Positions 25,469-33,706 of a DNA stretch of 64,000 nucleotides are shown piece after piece. The stretch is from Mycobacterium sp. 852002-40037_SCH5390672 (GTDB lineage Bacteria > Actinomycetota > Actinomycetes > Mycobacteriales > Mycobacteriaceae). A model generated the notes under the pieces. That model ran no database searches and had not been told where the DNA came from. It saw nothing but the letters and a program-made list of their open reading frames with translations. Numbering within the stretch: the first letter of the stretch is position 1; the number at the start of each line of letters is the position of its first letter. The stretch lies in contig NZ_LZTA01000101.1 of the NCBI RefSeq assembly GCF_001665875.1, positions 1 to 64,000 on the forward strand. Direction: 5' to 3'. The position numbers were made by a program, and so were the translations under genes.

Positions 25469-27697
25469 CTACTTTCGGGGTAATCCGAGGATCATCTGCG
25501 CGATGATGTTGAGCTGGATCTCCCGCGTTCCACCGCCGATCAATTCGGCCGGGAGATGCAGGTAACGCTCCACGATGGCGGGATCGGAGTCGGCGACCAT
25601 GGCCAGCTGCCCGGTCAACTGCAGCGTGGCCTCAAAGGTCCTCCGCAACAGCACGTTCATCGCCACCTTGGCGATGCTCGACGCCGGTCCGGACGCCTGG
25701 CCGTCGAGCAGGCGGATGGTTTCGCGTACGCCGAGCGCCTTGATCGCGTTGGTGTAGGCGTCGAGCTTGCCGAGCTCGCGCAGCGCGTCGTCACGGTCCG
25801 GCCCGGGTTCCGACGCGAGCCGGCGCAGCGCGGCCGCGCGATCGAACTTGACGTAACCGCTGATGGCCGAACGCTCCTCGGCCATAGTGGCGATCGCCAG
25901 GTTCCACCCCCCGGTCGGATCGCCAAGCAGCATGTCGTCGGGCACGAAGACGTCGGTGAGGAACACCTCGTTGAAGTGCGCGTCGCCGGTGGCCGTCTTG
26001 ATCGGTTGGATCTCTATTCCGGGGGACCGCATGTCGACCACGAAGTAGCCGATGCCGCGGTGCTTGCCGGCCTCCGGATCGGTGCGCGCCAGCAACGCCC
26101 CATAGTCCGCGCGGTGCGCCGACGACGTCCAGATCTTGTGCCCGTTGACGTTCCAGCCGCCGTCAACCTTGGTGGCCCGGGTGGACAGCGCCGCGAGGTC
26201 CGAACCGGCGCCCGGCTCGCTGAACAACTGGCACCATGCGAGCTCGCCACGTTGAGTCGGCGGAATCAGCTTCTCCTGCAGGTCTTTCGGGGCGGCGCGG
26301 ATCACCGATGGCAGGATCCATTCGGCGATGCCCAGTGAGGGACGGACCAGCTCGGGTCGCTTGGCGAACTCGTCGTCGATGATCAGCTGTCGCAGCGGGC
26401 CGGCGTCCAGGCCCCAGGGTGCGGGCCAATGCGGCGCGATCAAGCCCGCGTCGGAGATCAGGGTGCGCTGCGGCCCGGTCTCGAACTCTTCGTAGTCGCC
26501 CTGTCGCCCCGGTTGGTCATTGCGCAACTTCGTTGCGGCATCCAGTGTTTCGGCCACGCTCGACCGGAATTCGGATTCCGCGTCGCCGAGGTTGACCGCC
26601 ATGTCGCGCTGCTGGCCGCAGGTCAGCTGCCCCAACTGGCGCGCCCAGCGGTTGGCCGGCCCTATCGATGCCGCGAGGCTGATGGCTCGCCGCCAGTACA
26701 GGTGCAGGTCGTGCTCCCAGGTGAACCCGATGGCACCGAACATCGTCAACGCGTCGAGTACCAGATCCGGGGCGGGCGAGATCGCGATCATCGCCGCACC
26801 GGCGGCGGCGATTCGGTGCTGGTCGAGTGATTCGTCGACAGCACGGACCGCGTCCCAGGCCGCCGCGGTGGCCAATTCACTGCTGACCAACAGCATCGCG
26901 GCGCTGTGCTGCAGCGCCTGGAAGGTGCCGATCACCTTGCCGAACTGCTCGCGGATGCGTAGGTGCGCGGTGACGGCCTGCACGCACCACGCGACGATGC
27001 CGGCGCTCATGCTGGCGACGAGCCCCAGGACCACGCAGCGGGCGCCCTGCGGGTCGATGCCGGCGAGCACGTCGGAATCGGTGACGCGGTAGTCATCGAG
27101 TCGCAGGATCCCGGCATCGGCGACGAGGTCGGTGCCGCGAATGGGTTCGACGGTGGCCGTGGGCTTTTCGCCGTCGACGAGCGCCCAGACGACTTCGCCG
27201 CCGTCGCTGCGGGCGCCGACCAGAATCATCCGCGCCGCGCACACGCCCGCGGTGACCTCCGATGCGCCGCTGATCAGCCACTGCCCGTCCTCGGCCCGCG
27301 CGCGCAAGCCGCCGTCGTCGTCGGGAAGCACGATCGCCGCGGTGATACCGGCCGCCAGATCGCGCAGAAACGACTGCGCGCTCGGCGTCGGATCGGCGAG
27401 CAGTGCGACGGCTCCGGCGCTTACCGTCGGCAGCAGCGGTCCCGGAAGCAGCGACGTGCCCGCCGACTCCAGAACGCATGCGGCGTCGATCAGTTTTCCG
27501 CCCTGCCCGCCAAAGTCCTCGGGCAGATGCACGGCATGGAAACCGTTGGCGACCAGGGCATCCCACCATCCGGGTACGCGCCCGGCCGCGAGGTCGTCGA
27601 AGCTGTCACGCGTCGCCGCAATGGGGGCATTCCGGGCCGCGAACTGCCTCACCGCGTCGCCGAGCTCCTGCTGCTCAGGACTCAGGCCCAGGGTCAC
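25469..27697 (-). CDS. Fused tandem acyl-CoA dehydrogenase (FadE6/FadE34-like)
   Basis: About 742 residues containing two acyl-CoA dehydrogenase halves. The N-terminal half (LSPEQQELGDAVRQFAARNAP, GWWDALVANGFHAVHLPEDFGGQG) is followed from about residue 370 by a second, better conserved one (AWCQLFSEPGAGSDLAALSTRA, GGWNVNGHKIWTSSAH, ELIGGGTREIQLN). Mycobacterial FadE6 and FadE34 have this double layout, in which one half is often inactive. The frame is open to 27922, but that would cross the operator and the tetR start, so I chose the GTG at 27697, without a clear ribosome binding site. First gene of the operon with thiolase and DUF35. Confidence 0.87.
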   Translation of the reverse strand: MTLGLSPEQQELGDAVRQFAARNAPIAATRDSFDDLAAGRVPGWWDALVANGFHAVHLPEDFGGQGGKLIDAACVLESAGTSLLPGPLLPTVSAGAVALLADPTPSAQSFLRDLAAGITAAIVLPDDDGGLRARAEDGQWLISGASEVTAGVCAARMILVGARSDGGEVVWALVDGEKPTATVEPIRGTDLVADAGILRLDDYRVTDSDVLAGIDPQGARCVVLGLVASMSAGIVAWCVQAVTAHLRIREQFGKVIGTFQALQHSAAMLLVSSELATAAAWDAVRAVDESLDQHRIAAAGAAMIAISPAPDLVLDALTMFGAIGFTWEHDLHLYWRRAISLAASIGPANRWARQLGQLTCGQQRDMAVNLGDAESEFRSSVAETLDAATKLRNDQPGRQGDYEEFETGPQRTLISDAGLIAPHWPAPWGLDAGPLRQLIIDDEFAKRPELVRPSLGIAEWILPSVIRAAPKDLQEKLIPPTQRGELAWCQLFSEPGAGSDLAALSTRATKVDGGWNVNGHKIWTSSAHRADYGALLARTDPEAGKHRGIGYFVVDMRSPGIEIQPIKTATGDAHFNEVFLTDVFVPDDMLLGDPTGGWNLAIATMAEERSAISGYVKFDRAAALRRLASEPGPDRDDALRELGKLDAYTNAIKALGVRETIRLLDGQASGPASSIAKVAMNVLLRRTFEATLQLTGQLAMVADSDPAIVERYLHLPAELIGGGTREIQLNIIAQMILGLPRK

Positions 27698-27797
27698 GAG
27701 GACGGCCGAGAGAGAACTGGCGTTGGCCGCACGGACTGTTATCCTTCCGACGCTGATGGCGGCGACCCGCTTTCGCAGCGCTGGCGATCGCCGCGTT

Positions 27798-27821
27798 ACA
27801 AGACGGACCGTCTCGTCTTGT
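27798..27821. promoter_or_regulatory. TetR operator between divergent fadE and tetR
   Basis: Arms ACAAGACG (27798-27805) and CGTCTTGT (27814-27821) form a perfect 8-bp inverted repeat around GACCGTCT. Inside, AGACGG-A-CCGTCT is a second perfect palindrome. The core is identical over 19 bases to the site before fadD at 13139-13157. It is about 95-100 bp from both flanking starts. Confidence 0.75.
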
Positions 27822-27915
27822 GGCAGACTACCGGGGTGGATCAGGATATGTAAAGCGCGCACGATTCCCCGGCGAGCGGCTTTCGATCGGAGTTCGCAGA
27901 AGCGAGGACCACCAG

Positions 27916-28512
27916 ATGCCAACCGATCTCGGCGCGGTGAACGCGCCGGCGGGTTCGCCTCGGAGACGCAGCGAGAAGTCCCGCACGGCGATCGTCACCG
28001 CCACGCGTGAACTGCTGCTCGAGCGCGGGTTCGACGGGCTGACCATCGAGGCGGTCGCCGCGCGCGCCGGGGTGGGCAAGCAAACCATCTACCGCTGGTG
28101 GCCCACTCGCCCCGCGCTGGTCGCCGACGTCATGCTGGAAGACGCCGATAAGCTGCTCGCGTCGGTCAACCACAGCGGCGACCTGGCCGCCGATCTGGTG
28201 GGCTGGGTGGGCAAGTTGTTCGCAAGCCTGACGACGCCGCGGGGTACGGCCATGCTGCGAACGCTGACCGTGGCGTGCATGGAACATGAGGACACCGCCG
28301 TCAAACTGCGCGCCGGATTCAGTGCGCCCCTACACGACAGCGTGCGGGCCCGGCTCCTGGCCGACGGCATCAACGAGGCCGCCGCCGAATCGGCCGCGGA
28401 CGCAATCGTCGGCGGCGTGGTGTACCCGATCCTTTCCGGCGCGCAGCCCTACTCGCGACGGCGAGCCGAACGGACCACCCGGCTCATCGTGGAAGCCCTC
28501 AGCCGAAGCTGA
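27916..28512 (+). CDS. TetR family transcriptional regulator of the fadE/fadD genes
   Basis: A 198-residue TetR repressor. SRTAIVTATRELLLERGFDG leads into the helix-turn-helix EAVAARAGVGKQTIYRWWPTRPALVADV, the WW variant common in the TetR_C_11-type group. The ATG at 27916 has GAGGA upstream; a GTG at 27820 is in frame but would overlap the operator. Divergent from the fadE-thiolase-DUF35 operon, with the palindrome at 27798-27821 between. The same palindrome before fadD suggests it controls both transcription units, probably in response to an acyl-CoA. Confidence 0.88.
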   Translation: MPTDLGAVNAPAGSPRRRSEKSRTAIVTATRELLLERGFDGLTIEAVAARAGVGKQTIYRWWPTRPALVADVMLEDADKLLASVNHSGDLAADLVGWVGKLFASLTTPRGTAMLRTLTVACMEHEDTAVKLRAGFSAPLHDSVRARLLADGINEAAAESAADAIVGGVVYPILSGAQPYSRRRAERTTRLIVEALSRS

Positions 28513-28636
28513 CGACCGCCCATCAGCCGACCACGCCAGCGGCCAGCCCCGGGCTGAGGTAGCCCGCCTCGAACACCGCTGCGGCGCTTGACGTCTCCCA
28601 GCGGGGTAGGCTCGCCGCAAGGCGACGGGAGCGGCG

Positions 28637-29710
28637 ATGGACGACGATTGCCTGAAGCTCACCACCTATTCGGCCGAGCGGAGGCGGACCGGGGACAGGT
28701 TCGTCTCCGATGTGTTGCTCGGCTTGTACGCACAGCACCGAGTTGCGTGTGGCGTCCTGCTGCGCGGCATCGGCGGGTTCGGCACCGGTCACCATCTGCG
28801 CACCGATGAGTCCTTGACGTTGTCCGAGGATCCGCCGGTGGCGATCGTCGCCGTCGACACGAGAACGAAGATCGAGGCCCTGCTCGAGCCGGTGCTTGCC
28901 ATCAAGCAGCGGGGCCTGGTCACCCTGGAGCGCGCCCGGCTGCTCCACCAGGACATCGGATCGCCGCAGCTGCCCGAGGAGCTGCGCGACGCCGTCAAAT
29001 TGACGATTTACGTCGGCCGCAAGCAACGCGTCAACGGCTCGCCCGCCTATATCGCGCTCTGCGATTTGATGTACCGGCGCGGCCTGGCCGGCGCCACGGT
29101 GCTGCTCGGGGTGGACGGCGTCGCACACGGAGAACGCCAGCGCGCGAACTTCTTTGGCCGCAACGCCGACGTACCGATGATGATCGTGGTCGTCGGATCC
29201 GGTGAGCGAATCGGCCGGGTGCTACCGGAGATCGGTGAGCTGCTGCGCAGGCCCCTGTTCACCCTCGAACGGGTTCGGGTGTGCAAGCGCGACGGCGAAT
29301 TCCTGGAACGGCCGCACGCGCTGCCCGGCGTCGACGAACGGGGCTTGCCGCTGTTCCAGCAGCTGACGATCTACACCTCGGAGTCGGCACACCACGGCGG
29401 CGTGCCGATTCACCGCGCGATTGTCCAGCGGCTGCGCCAAGCCAAAACCGCCGACGGCGCGACGGTGCTTCGTGGCGTCTGGGGCTTTCACGGCGACCAC
29501 CCGCCCCGCGGCGATGGATTCTTCGCACTGACCCGCCGGGTGCCCGTCATCACCGTCGTGATCGATACCCCGGGCGCCATCGCCGCATCCTTCGACATCA
29601 TCGACGAATTGACCCGAGACGAGGGCTTGGTGACCAGTGAACTGGTGCCCGCGTTGGTCTCCGATGACGGCGACGCCGGGCCGCCACGCATGGCCCAGCA
29701 CCGCTACTAG
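28637..29710 (+). CDS. Three-domain DUF190 protein
   Basis: A 357-residue protein that reads as three tandem copies of the small DUF190 fold, at about residues 5-105, 118-220 and 240-345. The copies begin LKLTTYSAERRR, VKLTIYVGRKQR and QQLTIYTSESAH. Each then carries a TVLLGVDG/VLLRGIGG/TVLRGVWG turn, a VPMMIVVV-like strand and a closing helix ending LVTLERARL or similar. DUF190 is normally a ~110-residue PII-like protein, often beside the fluoride channel gene crcB; no crcB is nearby. ATG at 28637 with GGGAGCGG upstream. Function unknown, possibly nucleotide- or ion-sensing. Confidence 0.75.
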   Translation: MDDDCLKLTTYSAERRRTGDRFVSDVLLGLYAQHRVACGVLLRGIGGFGTGHHLRTDESLTLSEDPPVAIVAVDTRTKIEALLEPVLAIKQRGLVTLERARLLHQDIGSPQLPEELRDAVKLTIYVGRKQRVNGSPAYIALCDLMYRRGLAGATVLLGVDGVAHGERQRANFFGRNADVPMMIVVVGSGERIGRVLPEIGELLRRPLFTLERVRVCKRDGEFLERPHALPGVDERGLPLFQQLTIYTSESAHHGGVPIHRAIVQRLRQAKTADGATVLRGVWGFHGDHPPRGDGFFALTRRVPVITVVIDTPGAIAASFDIIDELTRDEGLVTSELVPALVSDDGDAGPPRMAQHRY

Positions 29711-29711
29711 C

Positions 29712-30605
29712 TCAGCCCGCGACCGAGGCGTCGTAGATCGACTGGATCGCCTTGTCCAGGGTGGCGTTGAACTGCTCGTCGGACTGGTCGGCGGTCAGCC
29801 CCTCGGTCAGCGCCCGGCTGAAGCTGGCGATCAACCCGCTGTTCTTCGCCAGCAATTCGTTGGCCTCCTCGCGCGAGTAGCCACCGGACAGCGCGACCAC
29901 CCGCATCACCTTCGGGTGCTCGATCAGGGGACGGTAGAAGTTGACCTCGGTGGGCAGGCTCAGCTTGAGCATGACGCGCTGGCCGTCGGGCACGGCGTCG
30001 AGCTGCTTGGTGATCTCGTCGCGCAGAATGCCTTCGGCCTCGGCTTTGTCCGAAATCGAGATGGTGACCTCGGGCTCGATGATGGGCACCAACCCGTGCG
30101 AGAGCACCTGATGGCCCAGCTCGAACTGCTGGGCGACCACGGCCGCGATGCCCTTAGGGTTGGCACCGCCGATGACCGACCGCTCCTTGGTGCCGAAGAC
30201 ACCCAAGCCGCCGGCCCGGTCCAGCAGCTCGTCGAGGCCCGGGATCGGCTTCATCAGCTGGACGTCGTCGGACGCGTCCGCCAAACCCTTGTCGATCTTG
30301 AGGATGGGCACCACGCCCTTGGTCTCCCAGAGGTAGGTGGTCGACGGTTTGCCCGCGATCTCACGGTCCATGGTCTGCTCGAACAGGATCGCGGCCAGCA
30401 CGCGGTCACCGGTGAACGCCGGAGACGTGATGATCCGCGAGCGCATCTGGTGAATGAGGTCGAACATCTCCTCCTCCGAGGAGTACGCGTTGTCCTCGAT
30501 GCCGTAGAGGCGCAGCGCCTTGGGCGTCGAACCGCCACTTTGGTCGAGCGCCGCGATGAATCCCTTCCCCGACGACATCCGGTCCGCTTGCTGCTGGTTC
30601 GACAT
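29712..30605 (-). CDS. Fructose-bisphosphate aldolase, class I
   Basis: A 297-residue class I aldolase of the bacterial Fda type, cleaving fructose 1,6-bisphosphate to triose phosphates via a Schiff-base lysine. FIAALDQSGGSTPKALRLYGI at the N-terminus, VVPILKIDKGL, LVPIIEPEV and VMLKLSLPTE (the last with the likely Schiff-base Lys) are clear. GGGAGAG precedes the ATG by seven bases. Mycobacteria usually carry a class II (Fba) enzyme as well, so this is probably a second isoenzyme. It is convergent with the DUF190 gene, one base apart. Confidence 0.92.
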   Translation of the reverse strand: MSNQQQADRMSSGKGFIAALDQSGGSTPKALRLYGIEDNAYSSEEEMFDLIHQMRSRIITSPAFTGDRVLAAILFEQTMDREIAGKPSTTYLWETKGVVPILKIDKGLADASDDVQLMKPIPGLDELLDRAGGLGVFGTKERSVIGGANPKGIAAVVAQQFELGHQVLSHGLVPIIEPEVTISISDKAEAEGILRDEITKQLDAVPDGQRVMLKLSLPTEVNFYRPLIEHPKVMRVVALSGGYSREEANELLAKNSGLIASFSRALTEGLTADQSDEQFNATLDKAIQSIYDASVAG

Positions 30606-30744
30606 TGAACTCTCCCAGTTTCCTCATGGCCCTCAGGGGCTCAGCACGCCCGGCCGCTGACCGCGCGCTCAAGTCTGAATCGTGCCGATCATATTCGGCC
30701 ACTTCGAGCCCGAGCAGGCAGGTCGTCGGACTGCGATTTTGGTC

Positions 30745-31320
30745 TCAGGCCCGGTCTGGCTGCGGCGCGCCGGGTTTGATGCGCCACAGCGCCATGCGGT
30801 CAAGGAGCCTGTCGCGCAAGACGAGCGTGTGGAAGAGTACCGCCGTCATATGCGCGGTAAACGCGAGGAAAAGCAGGAGGGCGAAGGCGCCGTGGCACTC
30901 CCGAAGCACCGCGAAAAGGTCGATGTTGTGCGGCGCGATGCCGGGCAGCGCAAGGGGCCCGAGCAGGGTGATCGGCAAACGCGCCGCCGACACCATGGCC
31001 CACCCGGTCAGGGGCTGGGCGAGCAGCAAGGCGTAGAGAAGGTACTCCGACCACGTCGCTATGCGGCGTTCGATTTTGCTCATGGTGGCCAGGAACGGTG
31101 GTGGCCGGTGGCGGAGCCGGTTCGCCAGCCGGACCAGGGCCACGGCGAGGATCAACACACCCAACGGCCGATGGATGGCCAGCAACAGCGGGTAGTAGCT
31201 CAGGGCGGCGACCATGGTCACGCCGATGAGCAACTGCGCGATGACCATCGGCGCCATCAGCCAGTGCAGAACGCGCGACGGCAGGGTGAACCGCGCCGTG
31301 CCGGCCGCCTCGTCCCTCAC
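30745..31320 (-). CDS. Cytochrome b561 family membrane protein
   Basis: A 191-residue membrane cytochrome with about four helices. LPSRVLHWLMAPMVIAQLLIGVTMV carries the first haem His, AIHRPLGVLILAVALVRLANRLRH the second, and the last helices have HGAFALLLFLAFTAHMTAVLFH. Such YodB/CybB-like proteins pass electrons from quinol. The GTG at 31320 overlaps the stop of the catalase-like peroxidase, so the two are translationally coupled. The cytochrome probably supplies electrons to, or relieves, the membrane-anchored peroxidase. Confidence 0.87.
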   Translation of the reverse strand: MRDEAAGTARFTLPSRVLHWLMAPMVIAQLLIGVTMVAALSYYPLLLAIHRPLGVLILAVALVRLANRLRHRPPPFLATMSKIERRIATWSEYLLYALLLAQPLTGWAMVSAARLPITLLGPLALPGIAPHNIDLFAVLRECHGAFALLLFLAFTAHMTAVLFHTLVLRDRLLDRMALWRIKPGAPQPDRA

Positions 31321-32465
31321 CGGAGCACCGGTCCTACGTCGACCGCGCTGGGCGCTTTGGGCTCCTCGGCGCGGCGAGTGAATGAACGGGCGTACACCGC
31401 CGATCGCGCCGCGAGCAGGGGATCGTCGGAGGCGGCGATGCCGTCGGGTAGCACCAGCGGGTCGAAGTTGATGTCGCGTGCGTTGCCGGCCTCTTCCGTC
31501 TGGACCGCGGAGATGGTGATGGTGCCGGCGTCGATGGTGCGCCGCTCCGGCGGCCAGGGTTTGGTGGCGTCATGGGTCGGATCGCCCGGCTCGCCGACGG
31601 TGAGCATCAGGCGCCAGCTCAGCGGGGTGCGCGCCACCGCGCGGATGAGCGTGTCGAACAGGTAGTCCTTGGCCGCTGGCCCGGATGGCGGGGCGGTCAC
31701 GTCGGCACCTTGCTGGGGGATCGCGGACCAGCGCACCGGCACCGTCGCACCGGCACCGTTGGTGAACCGGAAGGCGTTCAGCGCGTGGAACGCGCTGTCG
31801 GCGAACCCCGTGCTCGGCGGTGCCTGCTTGATGATGCGCATGGCCGCGGCGGTCTCGGGATGGCGCTGCAGGAAAGCGGCCATCTGCTGCGGGTCGGGCT
31901 TGCCCGTGCCCGGCACCGGTTTGGATGCGAGCAACCGGTCGTAGAAGCCCTGGGGCGTGCTGTCGGGAAAGACCGGGATGTTGATCATCGCGGTGCGCCA
32001 CTGCCGGCCGTCGGGTCCGTCGAACAGCAGCCCCAGCCCCCGGACGGTGTCGAGCTTGTCGGCCTGGTCGGGTAGGCCGCCGGACAGCGAGAACCGGCCG
32101 ATCACCGGAACGCTCCCGCGCCGAAAGACCGCGGCGCGGCATATCGCGGCGGCCGCCCCCGTGCTGACAAACGTTCCGGTGGCGCTGAGGCCCTTGGCGT
32201 GGTTTCGCCGGAAACCGTCATGACGGCCGTAGACGTGCTCGAAACGGTCCGTGAACCGGGGCGGAGTCAGCGCCCCGGGCCGCAGCCAGCCGCCGGCATA
32301 GGCGAAGCCGCCCACCTCGAGTGCGGCGACACCGGCTACCGCGCCCATGCCGAGCAGCAGGCGCCGGTTCAGCGCCAGGGAATGCGACGGCGTGGCTGCG
32401 CTTTTTGCGGGGTCACCGGGCTGCTCGCCACCGTGCTGCTGCCAGCCGTGATCACCGGGCTCCAC
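31317..32465 (-). CDS. Membrane-anchored catalase-family peroxidase (SrpA-like)
   Basis: A 382-residue catalase-related haem peroxidase. NRRLLLGMGAVAGVAALEVGGFAYAGG near the N-terminus is a signal anchor. The distal-His motif is NHAKGLSATGTFVST, and RSAVYARSFTRR near the C-terminus holds the proximal tyrosine. I chose the GTG at 32465 because GGAAGGA lies nine bases upstream; the frame continues to 32585 without further support. Family members (SrpA/KatA-like, ~350 residues) reduce peroxides using an external donor. Coupled to cytochrome b561 downstream, which is the standard pairing. Confidence 0.87.
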   Translation of the reverse strand: MEPGDHGWQQHGGEQPGDPAKSAATPSHSLALNRRLLLGMGAVAGVAALEVGGFAYAGGWLRPGALTPPRFTDRFEHVYGRHDGFRRNHAKGLSATGTFVSTGAAAAICRAAVFRRGSVPVIGRFSLSGGLPDQADKLDTVRGLGLLFDGPDGRQWRTAMINIPVFPDSTPQGFYDRLLASKPVPGTGKPDPQQMAAFLQRHPETAAAMRIIKQAPPSTGFADSAFHALNAFRFTNGAGATVPVRWSAIPQQGADVTAPPSGPAAKDYLFDTLIRAVARTPLSWRLMLTVGEPGDPTHDATKPWPPERRTIDAGTITISAVQTEEAGNARDINFDPLVLPDGIAASDDPLLAARSAVYARSFTRRAEEPKAPSAVDVGPVLR

Positions 32466-32824
32466 GGCCCACCGTCCTTCCCGTTTGTGCAGGCCACGCC
32501 GCGCGGGCTGACAGCGAAGTCGGCGAAAGCAATTCACGCATGGGCCGCTGCCCTGTGCAACTTCTGCGCTGCCCGTCACGCACACCCGGAGTACGTCACG
32601 GCGCCCGAAATCGTTCAGCGTTTTGAGCGTGGTACGCCGCGTGTCCTACCATTGGCTAAACACTTGTAGCGGTATCTGCATTTGATAGCGCCGATCGACG
32701 GGGTGCATCTCCTCCGTAGGCAAGCGTGTTCCCGCGGGGTTGAATCAACAGCCCCCGGATATGGCAGTGACTGTTTTCGAAAGCTAGCAGTGTCCCGCAG
32801 GGGACCGAATGTGAGTGGTAGACC
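32466..32824. other. Intergenic region, no gene seen
   Basis: About 360 bp between the divergent catalase-like and STAS genes. It holds a short perfect palindrome GTTGA-A-TCAAC (32739-32749) and a GGATAT at 32757-32762 that could be promoter elements for the STAS gene; neither is strong. The reading frames in it are not convincing. Confidence 0.4.
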
Positions 32825-33202
32825 ATGGGCGAACAATCCGGCGATCTCGTTGATCCAACCGCTTTTGAAGTGGGCAAACACCAGGTAGATCAGGCGGTTG
32901 TGCTCACCGTCTCCGGCGAAATCGACATGCTCAGCTCGCCGCTGCTGGCCGACGCCATTCAGACCGCGCTGGCCACCAAGCCCGCGGCGCTGATCGTTGA
33001 TCTGTCCAAAGTCGGTTTTCTGGCCTCGGCCGGGATGACCGTCCTGGTGACCGCGCAGGCCGAGGTGGAGCCCCCTACGCAATTCGCGGTGGTCGCCAAG
33101 GGCTCGGCCACCAGCCGGCCGATCAAACTCATGGGGATTGACAGCGTGCTCTCGCTCTACAGCAGCCTTGACGGTGCGCTGAGCGGTATTTCCGGTGAGT
33201 GA
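32825..33202 (+). CDS. STAS-domain anti-anti-sigma factor
   Basis: A 125-residue single STAS domain with VVLTVSGEIDMLSSPLLADA and LIVDLSKVGFLASAGMTVLV; Ser68 of LASAG is the expected phosphorylation site that releases or inhibits binding to an anti-sigma kinase. By partner switching, unphosphorylated antagonist sequesters the anti-sigma factor encoded immediately downstream (overlapping GTGA). The ribosome binding site before the ATG is weak. No sigma factor gene lies beside the pair. Confidence 0.88.
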   Translation: MGEQSGDLVDPTAFEVGKHQVDQAVVLTVSGEIDMLSSPLLADAIQTALATKPAALIVDLSKVGFLASAGMTVLVTAQAEVEPPTQFAVVAKGSATSRPIKLMGIDSVLSLYSSLDGALSGISGE

Positions 33203-33705
33203 GCCTCGACAGGGTGGGGACGCAACCGGGGACGACAGGACGCTCTGACCAGCCGCAGCACGTGTTGAACATCGATGACCCATCCCGCTTCGTGCGGACG
33301 CGAGTGGCCGCCGACGCGCCCAGCGCCGCCCGGACCCGCGCCGAGTTCGGGGTGTGGCTCGAGCGGTATTTCTCTCTTGACCACGACCGCTTCAATGATC
33401 TGCTGCTGGCGGTGAACGAGGCGATCGCCAATGCCGCGGAATTCGCCTACGTCGGTGCCGCGGAGCGCGGGACGGTCGACGTGCGAGCGGCCTACGACGG
33501 CGATTCGGACACCCTCTCGGTGATCGTCGACGACCGCGGACGGTGGCGGCAAAAGAAGCCGGTCCAGTACCGACAGCAGATGCGCGGCCTCGGCATCCCG
33601 CTGATGGAGGCGCTCGCCGACGAAGTCGCCATCGACCGCACGCCGCGGGGCACCCGCGTGACATTGACCTGGCGCGGCCTGACGCCCCCCGGCTGTACCG
33701 CCTGA
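33199..33705 (+). CDS. Anti-sigma factor serine kinase (RsbW-like HATPase)
   Basis: A 168-residue GHKL ATPase. The N box is NEAIANAAEFAY (residues 73-84), with VDDRGRW as G1 and RGLGIPLMEALADEV as the later ATP-lid region. It corresponds to RsbW/RsfA-type switch proteins that bind a stress sigma factor and phosphorylate the antagonist. Its GTG overlaps the STAS stop, so they are coupled. By analogy to the SigF network the target could be SigF, but nothing here proves it. Convergent with the phosphotransferase gene two bases away. Confidence 0.85.
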   Translation: MSLDRVGTQPGTTGRSDQPQHVLNIDDPSRFVRTRVAADAPSAARTRAEFGVWLERYFSLDHDRFNDLLLAVNEAIANAAEFAYVGAAERGTVDVRAAYDGDSDTLSVIVDDRGRWRQKKPVQYRQQMRGLGIPLMEALADEVAIDRTPRGTRVTLTWRGLTPPGCTA

Positions 33706-33706
33706 T

